From positions 62,001 to 126,000 of the forward strand of contig CAJXZB010000002.1 of the NCBI GenBank assembly GCA_913063405.1: a stretch of DNA of 64,000 nt. The letters are read 5' to 3'. Positions 56,122 through 64,000 of this stretch are shown here, one piece after another. The translations under genes were made by a program, and so were the position numbers. The notes under the pieces were generated by a model. It had not been told where the DNA came from and made no database searches. It saw only the letters and a list, made by a program, of their open reading frames with translations. This stretch comes from an uncultured Ulvibacter sp. (GTDB taxonomy: Bacteria > Bacteroidota > Bacteroidia > Flavobacteriales > Flavobacteriaceae). Within the stretch, counting starts at the first letter, position 1; each line of letters starts with the position of its first letter.

Positions 56122-56123
56122 TC

Positions 56124-56777
56124 TTAAAATTTCATTTCGGGAATATCGCCTTCAATTATAAGCTCACCTTCTGTAGCTTCTTTGATTTCGTCAACCGAAA
56201 CCCCTGGAGCACGCTCCAATAGTTTAAATCTTCCATCTTTCACTTCTAGCACCGCTAAATTTGAAACGATTTTCTTAACACAATTCACTCCCGTAAGTGG
56301 CAGACTACAATCCTTTAATAATTTTGATTGACCAGCTCTATTTGTATGCATCATGGCGACGATTATATTATCCGCAGAAGCAACGAGGTCCATCGCTCCT
56401 CCCATGCCTTTTACCATTTTACCAGGAATCTTCCAGTTGGCGATGTCTCCATTTTGAGAAACCTCCATGGCCCCTAAAATTGTTAAATCAACATGTTGTC
56501 CACGGATCATAGAGAAACTGGTAGCGGAATCGAAAAATGATGCTCCTGGTAAGGCCGTGATCGTCTGCTTTCCTGCATTAATTAAATCTGGGTCTTCCTC
56601 TCCATCAAAAGGGAAAGGTCCCATTCCTAGAATTCCATTTTCGCTTTGAAAATCTACTTCTATATCTTCCCTTACAAAATTGGCAACCAGCGTAGGTATT
56701 CCAATTCCAAGGTTTACGTAATATCCGTCTTTAACTTCCTTCGCAATTCGCTGTGCGATCTGATTTTTGTCTAGCAT
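56124..56777 (-). CDS. scoB: 3-oxoacid CoA-transferase subunit B
   Basis: A 217-residue beta subunit of succinyl-CoA:3-ketoacid (acetoacetate) CoA-transferase. The catalytic Glu is in FQSENGILGMGPFP (about 46), and GGAMDLVASADNIIVAMMHTNR is conserved. It follows subunit A by 3 bp. The pair activates acetoacetate for energy use. Confidence 0.95.
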   Translation of the reverse strand: MLDKNQIAQRIAKEVKDGYYVNLGIGIPTLVANFVREDIEVDFQSENGILGMGPFPFDGEEDPDLINAGKQTITALPGASFFDSATSFSMIRGQHVDLTILGAMEVSQNGDIANWKIPGKMVKGMGGAMDLVASADNIIVAMMHTNRAGQSKLLKDCSLPLTGVNCVKKIVSNLAVLEVKDGRFKLLERAPGVSVDEIKEATEGELIIEGDIPEMKF

Positions 56778-56780
56778 ACC

Positions 56781-57482
56781 TTACCCTTTTTTTCTTACCG
56801 TTAACTGCTCAATACGTTTTTCATAGCGTTCTCCTTGAAAAATGCGCTGCACAAATATCCCTGGAATATGAATTTGGTTTGGATCCAAACTTCCAGCCGG
56901 TAATAATTCTTCAACCTCAGCTACAGTAATGGTTGCCGCTCCACACATATTTGGATTAAAATTTCGCGCCGTTCCCTTAAAAATAAGATTCCCCGCTTCA
57001 TCCCCTTTCCATGCTTTTACAAAGGCAAAATTGGCTTCGAAAGCTCTTTCCATTAAGTGCATCTTACCTTTAAATTCTCGCGATTCTTTTCCATCAGCAA
57101 CTTCGGTCCCGTAACCCGCTGGCGTATAAAATGCTGGTATGCCGCTTTGAGCTGCCAAACATCTTTGTGCTAGGGTTCCTTGCGGAATTAATTCAACTTC
57201 CAATTCTCCGCTCAACATTTGTCTTTCAAACTCCGCATTTTCTCCAACATAGGAAGAAATCATTTTTTTTATTTGATGCTTCTGAAGCAACTGTCCAAGC
57301 CCAAAATTGTCCACTCCAGCATTATTCGATATACAGGTAACCTCCGAAACATTTAAGCGCACCAATTCTGCAATAGAATTTTCTGGAATTCCGCTAAGTC
57401 CAAAGCCTCCTAGCATAAACGTCATGCCATCTTCCACTCCTTTACAGGCTTCCGTGACGTTTGCAACGGTCTTGTTAATCAT
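56781..57482 (-). CDS. scoA: 3-oxoacid CoA-transferase subunit A
   Basis: A 233-residue alpha subunit. The CoA-binding motif is [15 protein letters not shown] (about 22-36) with [14 protein letters not shown] and the conserved [20 protein letters not shown] near the C-terminus. It is co-transcribed with subunit B. Confidence 0.95.
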   Translation of the reverse strand: MINKTVANVTEACKGVEDGMTFMLGGFGLSGIPENSIAELVRLNVSEVTCISNNAGVDNFGLGQLLQKHQIKKMISSYVGENAEFERQMLSGELEVELIPQGTLAQRCLAAQSGIPAFYTPAGYGTEVADGKESREFKGKMHLMERAFEANFAFVKAWKGDEAGNLIFKGTARNFNPNMCGAATITVAEVEELLPAGSLDPNQIHIPGIFVQRIFQGERYEKRIEQLTVRKKG

Positions 57483-57524
57483 ATCTGTTTATTTTTTATA
57501 AAAATACTGAAATTGGAACTATAA

Positions 57525-57557
57525 AAAAACCCCCGAGGTTAGGAAAACCAATGGGGT
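57525..57557 (-). terminator. Terminator of the ricT-gldH-PBP1A unit
   Basis: On the minus strand arms ACCCC/GGGGT with inner GGTT/AACC pairs lead into TTTTTTT, about 20 bp after the PBP1A stop at 57578. Confidence 0.75.
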
Positions 57558-57577
57558 CTAAGATGTATTTTTTAGAA

Positions 57578-59890
57578 TTAAAAATCCAGCTCATCAGGAA
57601 TTTCTTCGACATCTCCTTTTTCGTCTTTCCATTTAGAGCAATCCGTAACAATTGAAAGTCTAGAAGGCTTTTTAAAACTTCCTTTAGATACCTCCAAGTT
57701 CTCATCGGCATAACACTTTTTCATATACAAAGCCCAAACGGGCAAAGCCATAGTTGCTCCTTGGCCATATTCAGTAGTAGGGAAATGTATAGCACGATCT
57801 TCGCCTCCAACCCAAACACCTGTTACTAGGTTTGGAACCATCCCCATAAACCAACCATCACTATTATTTTGTGTAGTTCCTGTTTTTCCAGCAATTGGAT
57901 TCTTAAATCCATATGGGTATCCTGTTACGGCTTTTTTATATGCCCCATTTCCGCCTCTCCAAGTATGACGAAGTCTAGATCCAGAACCTGACTGTGTAAC
58001 TCCCTCCATCAAACTAACCGTCACATATGCAGTCTCATTACTTATAACATCTTTAGTTTCGGGTACGTGCTGGTATAAAACTGTTCCATTTTTATCTTCA
58101 ATGCGTTGAATTAAGGTTGGCTTTACAAAAACTCCCTCATTCGCAAAAGTACTATATGCACCTACCATTTCGAATAAAGAAACATCTGGTGTTCCAAGAG
58201 CAATTGAAGGTGCTTCCGGCATTTCTTCAGTATTGACCCCCATCTTTTCAACTAAATCAATCACAGGTCTGGGCCCAACTCGATCTATCAATCTAGCAGT
58301 AACTGTATTTACCGAATTAGCTAGTGCATTTTTAAGTGATAACATCCCACCATATTTTCCCCCCGCATTTTTTGGGGTCCATGGTTCTAGTAAACCATAT
58401 TTTCCAACCTCAATAGTATAAGGAGTATTTGGTAAAGTGTCGCAAGGAGACATATGCATTTGATCAATTGCCGTTGCATATACAAAAGGTTTAAAAGTAG
58501 AGCCTATTTGCCGCTTACCCGTTTTAACCATATCATATTTAAAATGCTTGTAATTGATTCCTCCCACCCAGGCCTTAACTTCACCGGTTTGAGGGGTCAT
58601 TGACATCAAGGACGCTTGCAAAACGGATTTATAATACCTAATGGAGTCCATAGGAGACATAATAGTATCGATATCACCGCTCCAAGAAAAAATTCGCATA
58701 TTGGTTTTTTTCTTAAAGCTTTCAATAATTATCTTTTCGTCTTTTCCCTGCTTTTTCATTTCTTTCCAACGATCACTTCTACGCATCGCGGTTTTCATGA
58801 TTTTGTCAGTTTCTTCTTTTGTAATATCCCGAAAAGGTGCTGTTTTATTCTTCTTATTCTGCCTATCGAACTCTTTTTGAAGGTTTGCAAGATGCTCATC
58901 CATTGCTTGTTCAGCATAGGTTTGCATTTTTTTATCAATCGTTGTATACACTTTTAATCCGTCACTGTATATGTTGTATTTAGAACCGTCAGACTTAGGG
59001 TTGTCTTTAATCCAATCTGTCATAAAAGCTCTAGCATACTCTCTGAAATAGGTGGCAAGGCCTTCGTTATGCCCTTGCGCAGTATAGTTCATATCCAAAG
59101 GAAGTGCTTGTAGCGAATCTTTAACAGTTTCAGTAATGTAGTCATACTTCTCCATTTGAGCCAGTACAACATTTCGCCTATTCTTTACACCTTGAGGGTT
59201 CCTTAATGGATTATAAAGCGACGAATTTTTAAACATTCCAACCAGCATCGCAGATTCGGAAGTATTTAATTTGGAAGGTGCCTTGTCGAAATAAATGTTT
59301 GACGCCGATTCAATCCCTACTGCCTGATTCAAGAAATCATATTCGTTAAAATACATAGTAATGATTTCTTCTTTAGTATAACGCCGTTCGAGTCGCGTTG
59401 CAATCACCCATTCTTTAATTTTTTGAACCCCTCTTTGAAATTTGTTCTTTGATACATTATCTGTAAAAAACAGCTTTGCTAATTGCTGCGTAATAGTACT
59501 TGCGCCTCCTCTAGATCCTAAAAAAGCAAACGCTCTTACCGTTCCTTTGGCATCGATCCCTGAATGATCGTAAAAACGAACATCCTCAGTAGCAATTAAC
59601 GCTTTCACCAAATGATCTGGCAACTCCTGAAAGGGAACAGGAGTTCTGTTTTCTTTATAGAACTTCCCAATTGTTTTCCCATCTGAAGAAATAATTTCGG
59701 TAGCGAGGTTCTTTTCTGGATTCTCCAAACTAGTTTCATCTGGAAGGCTTCCGAATAAACCCCAAGAAGCAAATAAAAAGACCAATAAAAGAAGTCCTAT
59801 TCCGCCAGCGAAGAGCTTCCAAAAAGTTCTTCTATGCCTTGCTGTTTCATCTTGAGGCTTTTTTTTCTTGTTTGCTTGTTTGTTTGTCAT
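57578..59890 (-). CDS. Class A penicillin-binding protein 1A
   Basis: A 770-residue bifunctional peptidoglycan synthase. A cytoplasmic Lys-rich N-terminus and one TM helix (about 30-50) precede the GT51 transglycosylase domain (EDVRFYDHSGID, about 102; RGGASTITQQLAK, about 130), and the transpeptidase with SxxK in GSTFKPFVYA (about 465), SVN in ANSVNTVTA (about 525) and KTG in AGKTGTTQNNSDGWF (about 665). It lies 4 bp after gldH, a linkage known in gliding flavobacteria. Confidence 0.96.
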   Translation of the reverse strand: MTNKQANKKKKPQDETARHRRTFWKLFAGGIGLLLLVFLFASWGLFGSLPDETSLENPEKNLATEIISSDGKTIGKFYKENRTPVPFQELPDHLVKALIATEDVRFYDHSGIDAKGTVRAFAFLGSRGGASTITQQLAKLFFTDNVSKNKFQRGVQKIKEWVIATRLERRYTKEEIITMYFNEYDFLNQAVGIESASNIYFDKAPSKLNTSESAMLVGMFKNSSLYNPLRNPQGVKNRRNVVLAQMEKYDYITETVKDSLQALPLDMNYTAQGHNEGLATYFREYARAFMTDWIKDNPKSDGSKYNIYSDGLKVYTTIDKKMQTYAEQAMDEHLANLQKEFDRQNKKNKTAPFRDITKEETDKIMKTAMRRSDRWKEMKKQGKDEKIIIESFKKKTNMRIFSWSGDIDTIMSPMDSIRYYKSVLQASLMSMTPQTGEVKAWVGGINYKHFKYDMVKTGKRQIGSTFKPFVYATAIDQMHMSPCDTLPNTPYTIEVGKYGLLEPWTPKNAGGKYGGMLSLKNALANSVNTVTARLIDRVGPRPVIDLVEKMGVNTEEMPEAPSIALGTPDVSLFEMVGAYSTFANEGVFVKPTLIQRIEDKNGTVLYQHVPETKDVISNETAYVTVSLMEGVTQSGSGSRLRHTWRGGNGAYKKAVTGYPYGFKNPIAGKTGTTQNNSDGWFMGMVPNLVTGVWVGGEDRAIHFPTTEYGQGATMALPVWALYMKKCYADENLEVSKGSFKKPSRLSIVTDCSKWKDEKGDVEEIPDELDF

Positions 59891-59894
59891 AACA

Positions 59895-60380
59895 CTATTG
59901 TTGAAAGACTTCCTCTATACTAAAGCCAACATCAGTAACTCCTTCTAAATTTGTAACGCCATCTACCTCACCGTTATTGCGGACCGCTTGCTCAATAGAA
60001 ATGGAATAAATCCCTTCCTCAAAAAAGGAAACATCTTCTTTATACCAAAACTTATTTTCCTTTATACTACCAATGCCTTCACCAAGCCAAGACCCATCTG
60101 GATTTGCCATTCGATATTCTAACGTATCTGTAACTGTCATTCCGTGAGGAAAATTCATCGAAACAATTAAAAAAAGATTGTTAAACTTATACTCGTTACT
60201 ATTTCTAACGTGCAAAAACACATTGTATTTTCTCAACGAATCTAATTGTGGAACCTCAAAATTCACCACCTCATCTTTATTCCAAATTCCTGGAAAGGTC
60301 TTAGTTTTACTAGCAATGATGCCGGTATCACAAGAAAATATTAAAAAAAGAAGGGCAATAAATGCAATACTATTTCGCAT
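59895..60380 (-). CDS. gldH: Gliding motility lipoprotein GldH
   Basis: A 161-residue lipoprotein with the lipobox IFSC (Cys17). The mature part fits GldH in length and pattern (NVFLHVRNSNEYKFNNLFLIVSMNFP, WLGEGIGSIKENKFWYKEDVSFFEEGIYSISIEQAVR). GldH is needed for gliding and for the related GldJ/T9SS machinery. It overlaps ricT by 11 bp and precedes PBP1A by 4 bp. Its presence agrees with T9SS cargo in this window. Confidence 0.92.
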   Translation of the reverse strand: MRNSIAFIALLFLIFSCDTGIIASKTKTFPGIWNKDEVVNFEVPQLDSLRKYNVFLHVRNSNEYKFNNLFLIVSMNFPHGMTVTDTLEYRMANPDGSWLGEGIGSIKENKFWYKEDVSFFEEGIYSISIEQAVRNNGEVDGVTNLEGVTDVGFSIEEVFQQ

Positions 60381-61605
60381 TTTTTTGAGGTTTTCGATTT
60401 CTGTTTTTGTTCTTACTTTTTGGTTGGTTTCCAGATTTATTTCCTCCTCGTTTTACTCCCTTATTCTGGTTTTGACTTTTACCTTTATTTCGACGCTTGT
60501 TTCTATTTTGCTTTGGCCTGTCAAAACGTGTAAGACTATCCTGTCCTACAACATTGCTAAATAGCTCCTTATCTGGAACAACAATCTCTTCAATGAATTC
60601 TTCTAAACTGGCAACTTTCTTACCTTTTTTATTGACTGTGATAATTTCATTTACTTTTTCTAACGAAAGTTGATGCCAACTTCCACTCTCTTTCTCATAG
60701 GCATACCAAAGTAATCCCTTAAAAATATCTGTCTTCTGACAAACCGCCATTCCTTTTTCGGTGGCCAATTTTACATCACTCTTCGGAAAGCCATCCAAGG
60801 CATCTAAATAGGTGTCCAATTCATAATTTAGGCAGCACTTCAATTTTCCACATTGCCCAGCAAGTTTCTGAGGGTTCAAAGATAACTGTTGATAACGAGC
60901 GGCAGACGTATTCACTGATCTAAAATCAGTTAGCCAAGTCGAACAACATAATTCCCGCCCACATGAACCAATTCCACCCAAACGCGCCGCCTCTTGACGA
61001 AATCCTACCTGCTTCATCTCAATACGACTATTAAAAGTTCTAGCGAACTCTTTGATCAATTCTCTGAAGTCTACTCTTTCTTCGGCTGTATAATAAAATA
61101 CAACTTTCGAGGCGTCTCCCTGAAACTCAACATCACTTATTTTCATTTGAAGACCTAAGCGAATTGCAATCTCTCTAGATCTTTTTTGTACAGCTGCTTC
61201 TTTATCTCGAACCTTCTGCCAAATGTCAATATCCTTTTGAGACGCCCTACGGTACACTTTAGGAAGTACTTCAGGATTAGGATTCTCCTTTTTTTTCTTC
61301 ATTTGAACACGCACCAATTCTCCAGTAAGCGTTACAATTCCAATATCATGACCAGAATCCGCTTCGGTAGCCACAATATCACCAATACTAAGAGAAAAAT
61401 TTTCAGAATTTAAATAGAAGTGTTTCCTTCCATTTTTAAAACGGACTTCCACACCTTTAAAAGGCTCCATATTTGCAGGAAGTGTCATATTAGAAAGCCA
61501 GTCGAATACGGTCAATTTATTACAGCCATCAGTTCCGCAAGTACCATTGTTCTTGCATCCTTTTGGCTGACCGTCAGTGCCTGTGGCACAGCTTGTACAG
61601 CCCAT
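60370..61605 (-). CDS. ricT: RicT/YaaT-type PSP1-domain protein
   Basis: A 411-residue protein; I start at the ATG at 61605 (MGCTSCATGTDG), the usual Cys-rich N-terminus with further Cys in CKNNGTCGTDGCN. A PSP1 domain (about 85-290) holds GIGSCGRELCCSTWL and QCGKLKCCLNYELD, Cys motifs that may bind an iron-sulfur cluster as in the RicAFT complex. The C-terminal tail is Lys/Arg/Asn/Gln-rich, likely RNA-binding. In Firmicutes RicT aids RNA maturation; in Bacteroidota its role is open. An 8-bp hairpin (61622-61641) lies in its leader. Confidence 0.92.
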   Translation of the reverse strand: MGCTSCATGTDGQPKGCKNNGTCGTDGCNKLTVFDWLSNMTLPANMEPFKGVEVRFKNGRKHFYLNSENFSLSIGDIVATEADSGHDIGIVTLTGELVRVQMKKKKENPNPEVLPKVYRRASQKDIDIWQKVRDKEAAVQKRSREIAIRLGLQMKISDVEFQGDASKVVFYYTAEERVDFRELIKEFARTFNSRIEMKQVGFRQEAARLGGIGSCGRELCCSTWLTDFRSVNTSAARYQQLSLNPQKLAGQCGKLKCCLNYELDTYLDALDGFPKSDVKLATEKGMAVCQKTDIFKGLLWYAYEKESGSWHQLSLEKVNEIITVNKKGKKVASLEEFIEEIVVPDKELFSNVVGQDSLTRFDRPKQNRNKRRNKGKSQNQNKGVKRGGNKSGNQPKSKNKNRNRKPQKNAK

Positions 61606-61696
61606 ATTTTTATATATAAAGCTCTCTTTTAACAAAGAGAGACGAAAAAATTAAACAACTAATTTTAGGAGTAAAGATACCAATTTAAAACTTAGA

Positions 61697-62728
61697 CTAC
61701 TTTTTGAATTTCAGCTTTTCTGAACGTCCTTTCTTAAAAATCTTATTACTATTTGGAATCCCTTGTCTTAACCTTTTTTGCTCCTCATAAGGTAGTTGAA
61801 TGACTTCCTTACATTCGTCACTACAGCAATTCTCCATTTCAGAAGCACAACTCTCACATTGAATAAACAACAAATGACAGGCTTCATTGTCACAATTTAC
61901 ATGAGTATCGCAAGCGGCGTCACATTGGTGGCATTGTGCAATCACATCCTCTGTAATCCGTTCACCTCTCCTATGATCAAAAACGAAATTTTTTCCAATA
62001 AATTTATTCTCTAAACCTTTATTTGAAACCTGACGCGCATACTCAATAATTCCTCCTTCTAATTGAAAAACATTCTTAAACCCTTTATGTTTATAGTATG
62101 CACTCGCCTTTTCACAACGAATTCCACCTGTACAATACATTACCAATTTCTTGTTCTCTTTATGATCTTTTAGATCTTCCTCAATAATGTCCAATGAATC
62201 ACGAAAAGTATCAACATCTGGGGTGATAGCCCCCTTAAAACGACCTATTTCACTTTCGTAATGATTGCGCATATCAACTAATACAGTATCGGGATCTTCG
62301 ATAAGTTTGTTAAATCGCTCTGCTCCAACGTGAACACCCTTGTTAGTGACATCGAAAGTGTCGTCATTTAACCCATCGGCAACAATCTTGTTTCGAATTT
62401 TTACTTTTAATTTCAAAAACGACTTTAGATCATGTTCTATCGCAATGTTAAGCCGAACATTATTGAGAAAATAAATACCTTCCAAAAACTCTTTAAACTC
62501 TTTAAATCGAGTTGCTGGAATTGATAGCTGGGCGTTAATTCCTTCACCAGCTACATAAATGCGTCCTAAGACATTGAGGTCATGCCAGGCCACAAACAAA
62601 TGGTTTCTAAAAATATCGACATTGCCAATTTTGGCATATTGGTAAAAAGATAGCGTCAACCGGTCTTCTCCGGCGGCTTCCAAAAGCTCTGCTCTCTCTT
62701 TCGCACTTAAGGTGTTGTACAGTTGCAT
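61697..62728 (-). CDS. trhO: Oxygen-dependent tRNA uridine(34) hydroxylase TrhO (rhodanese-related)
   Basis: A 343-residue enzyme (YceA family) that makes 5-hydroxyuridine at the wobble base. The N-terminal domain (about 20-120) is followed by a rhodanese domain with the catalytic Cys in VMYCTGGIRCEKASAYY (about 198). A C-terminal Cys-rich tail (CHQCDAACDTHVNCDNEAC, CESCASEMENCCSDEC) probably binds zinc. A TATTTTTG box (62776-62783 on the minus strand) lies about 50 bp upstream. Confidence 0.94.
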   Translation of the reverse strand: MQLYNTLSAKERAELLEAAGEDRLTLSFYQYAKIGNVDIFRNHLFVAWHDLNVLGRIYVAGEGINAQLSIPATRFKEFKEFLEGIYFLNNVRLNIAIEHDLKSFLKLKVKIRNKIVADGLNDDTFDVTNKGVHVGAERFNKLIEDPDTVLVDMRNHYESEIGRFKGAITPDVDTFRDSLDIIEEDLKDHKENKKLVMYCTGGIRCEKASAYYKHKGFKNVFQLEGGIIEYARQVSNKGLENKFIGKNFVFDHRRGERITEDVIAQCHQCDAACDTHVNCDNEACHLLFIQCESCASEMENCCSDECKEVIQLPYEEQKRLRQGIPNSNKIFKKGRSEKLKFKK

Positions 62729-63279
62729 GCTATACTTTTTTAGTGAAAAGAATAAATAATGTAATAAAATTTTGGCAAAAATACTGCTTTCTTGTTTGTT
62801 GACGAAATCTCAACCAATATTCTAACCCACAAATTCTAAAGAGTCCAATGTTATACAACTAAACCGCATGACCGCCCCATTTAAAAGTTCATAGGTAAAA
62901 AAGACGTTATTTAAACAAATCTATTATTATCTCAGCGGTAAAATCACTTCATTCAGAACCTCAAGAAAACACAACAGCTCATAGAGCTTCAATTCAAGAC
63001 TTATCATTTAAGGAGCTCACAAAAAATTCATTCCAAAATGAATAAAAAACATTAAATTCAATAGTCGCAAGTCACGACAATCATCTCATTTGAAAATTTA
63101 AATATTGGAATGTTTCCAAAATTAGGAATTATTCCAATATCTGCATATATTTGTCATCAACAAAACTAAAAGGGGACGCCTGTTAACAAAATAAATAGTT
63201 TCCAGATATTTCATATTGCCATAGCGATGAAGAAATAGTACTTTAGCCTATCGGCTCCTTCACTAAATAATTATAATCG
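62729..63279. other. Divergent intergenic region between trhO and recA
   Basis: 551 bp. It holds the trhO -7 box (62776-62783), no coding frame of interest, and the recA control region with its inverted repeat (63104-63138) and -7 box (63146-63153). The middle (about 62800-63100) shows nothing clear. Confidence 0.7.
63104..63153 (+). promoter_or_regulatory. recA promoter with strong inverted repeat (operator candidate)
   Basis: Arms ATTGGAATGTTTCC (63104-63117) and GGAATTATTCCAAT (63125-63138) pair at 12 of 14 positions plus one G-T, around a 7-bp centre. The right arm covers the -33 region of a -7 box TATATTTG (63146-63153), so a bound dimer would block transcription of recA. The leader would be about 120 nt. 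Confidence 0.55.
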
Positions 63280-64000
63280 ATGAGTAACGAAAACGAAGCA
63301 AAATTAAAAGCATTAAAGCTTACATTAGATAAACTTGATAAAACCTACGGAAAGGGAACCGTAATGAAAATGGGGGATAAGGCCATTGTAGAGGTGGATG
63401 TTATCCCAACAGGATCTCTTGGACTAGATGTCGCCCTTGGTGTTGGAGGCTATCCAAGAGGTAGAGTAGTTGAAATATATGGTCCAGAATCTTCTGGAAA
63501 AACCACCTTGACACTTCATGCTATTGCGGAGGCTCAAAAAAAAGGTGGGATAGCTGCCTTTATTGATGCAGAGCATGCCTTTGATAGGTATTATGCGGAA
63601 AGTTTAGGCGTAGACATTGAAAATCTCATTATTTCGCAACCGGACAACGGAGAACAGGCCTTGGAAATCACAGACAATTTAATTCGGAGTGGGGCTATAG
63701 ATATTGTTGTAATTGATTCTGTTGCAGCCTTAACTCCAAAGAGTGAAATTGAAGGGGAGATGGGTGATAGTAAAATGGGACTTCATGCTCGTTTAATGTC
63801 GCAGGCTTTAAGGAAATTAACAGGCTCTATTAGTAAAACAAATTGTACGGTTATTTTTATCAATCAATTGCGTGAGAAAATTGGGGTGATGTTCGGGAAT
63901 CCTGAAACTACCACTGGAGGAAACGCACTGAAATTTTACGCTTCGGTTCGATTAGACATAAGAAGATCAACTCAAATTAAAGATACGGATAGCAACGTTC
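63280..64000 (+). CDS. recA: Recombinase RecA (3' end outside window)
   Basis: The first 240 codons of RecA. Starting [33 protein letters not shown]; the Walker A motif GPESSGKTT is at about 68-76, then [10 protein letters not shown] (about 96), [20 protein letters not shown] and the L2 region [18 protein letters not shown] near the cut. It runs off the window in frame. Confidence 0.98.
   Translation, partial: MSNENEAKLKALKLTLDKLDKTYGKGTVMKMGDKAIVEVDVIPTGSLGLDVALGVGGYPRGRVVEIYGPESSGKTTLTLHAIAEAQKKGGIAAFIDAEHAFDRYYAESLGVDIENLIISQPDNGEQALEITDNLIRSGAIDIVVIDSVAALTPKSEIEGEMGDSKMGLHARLMSQALRKLTGSISKTNCTVIFINQLREKIGVMFGNPETTTGGNALKFYASVRLDIRRSTQIKDTDSNV

Larger units (their letters stand above)
55301..56123. 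other. Gene-poor region with possible small RNA and ORF remnants
   Basis: This 823-bp stretch lacks a convincing long gene. It holds a minus-strand terminator (55318-55349), a small repeat ATCTG/CAGAT just upstream of it, a 29-codon minus frame near 55490, a 60-codon minus frame (55686-55868, MFYDTHGAVFRK) and a 57-codon minus frame (55948-56121, MQIRSLSGRLAGYN). The last begins 2 bp after the CoA-transferase subunit B stop and could be a real small gene or a decayed one. Confidence 0.5.

Overview
The window is a stretch of chromosome from a low-GC member of the Bacteroidota, almost certainly a marine-type Flavobacteriaceae. The evidence is a C-terminal type IX secretion (T9SS) sorting domain on secreted proteins, the gliding lipoprotein gene gldH between ricT and a class A PBP gene, the large flavobacterial heme cluster, and promoter boxes of the Bacteroidota form TAnnTTTG. 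No prophage, CRISPR array or rRNA operon is visible. There is one tRNA gene (Asn).

Layout. 1-2654: end of a catabolic operon (SDR dehydrogenase, ACMSD-like amidohydrolase) and a 7-TM protein of unknown function. 2769-4977: POT peptide transporter and O-methyltransferase. 4974-7484 (minus): NarL-type response regulator, histidine kinase and two membrane proteins. 7942-11201: two secreted proteins and a subtilisin-like lipoprotein. 11319-12550: a scar of broken mobile DNA (half an IS5-type transposase, a TPM-domain fragment, a serine-recombinase tail) ending exactly at tRNA-Asn. 12687-17529: rseP, a SCO protein, and feoA-feoB with a small Cys-tailed FeoB partner.

17989-25502 (minus): a compact eight-gene metal-acquisition operon. 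It holds a DtxR-type regulator, di-heme cytochrome-like lipoprotein, Tat-type Rieske lipoprotein, outer-membrane porin, TroA/ZnuA-like binding protein, ATPase, and two permeases that both carry an extra C-terminal winged-helix-like domain. The redox proteins inside a metal ABC operon are the most unusual system here. 25607-30377: DnaJ/TerB protein, bacilliredoxin, PlsC, an HD hydrolase broken by one in-frame TAG, a radical SAM protein and an enoyl-CoA hydratase.

30434-45448: histidine kinase, hemJ, MATE pump, hemH, an AraC regulator, then the divergent operon hemA-hemC-hemD-hemE-(DUF6973)-(EI24)-(GNAT)-hemF-(DUF4421)-hemB. Together these supply nearly all steps from glutamyl-tRNA to heme; only the aminomutase HemL is not in view. 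Next to feoAB and the metal operon, this makes the window rich in iron and heme metabolism. 45508-55300: DinB protein (with an apparent signal-peptide frameshift), CNNM-type CBS protein, DNA methyltransferase repair protein, serine hydrolase, exonuclease, a 1266-residue M4 metalloprotease and an oligopeptide ABC ATPase. 55301-56123 is gene-poor. 56124-62728 (minus): CoA-transferase subunits, PBP1A, GldH, RicT and TrhO. The window ends inside recA, which starts at 63280 behind a strong inverted repeat.
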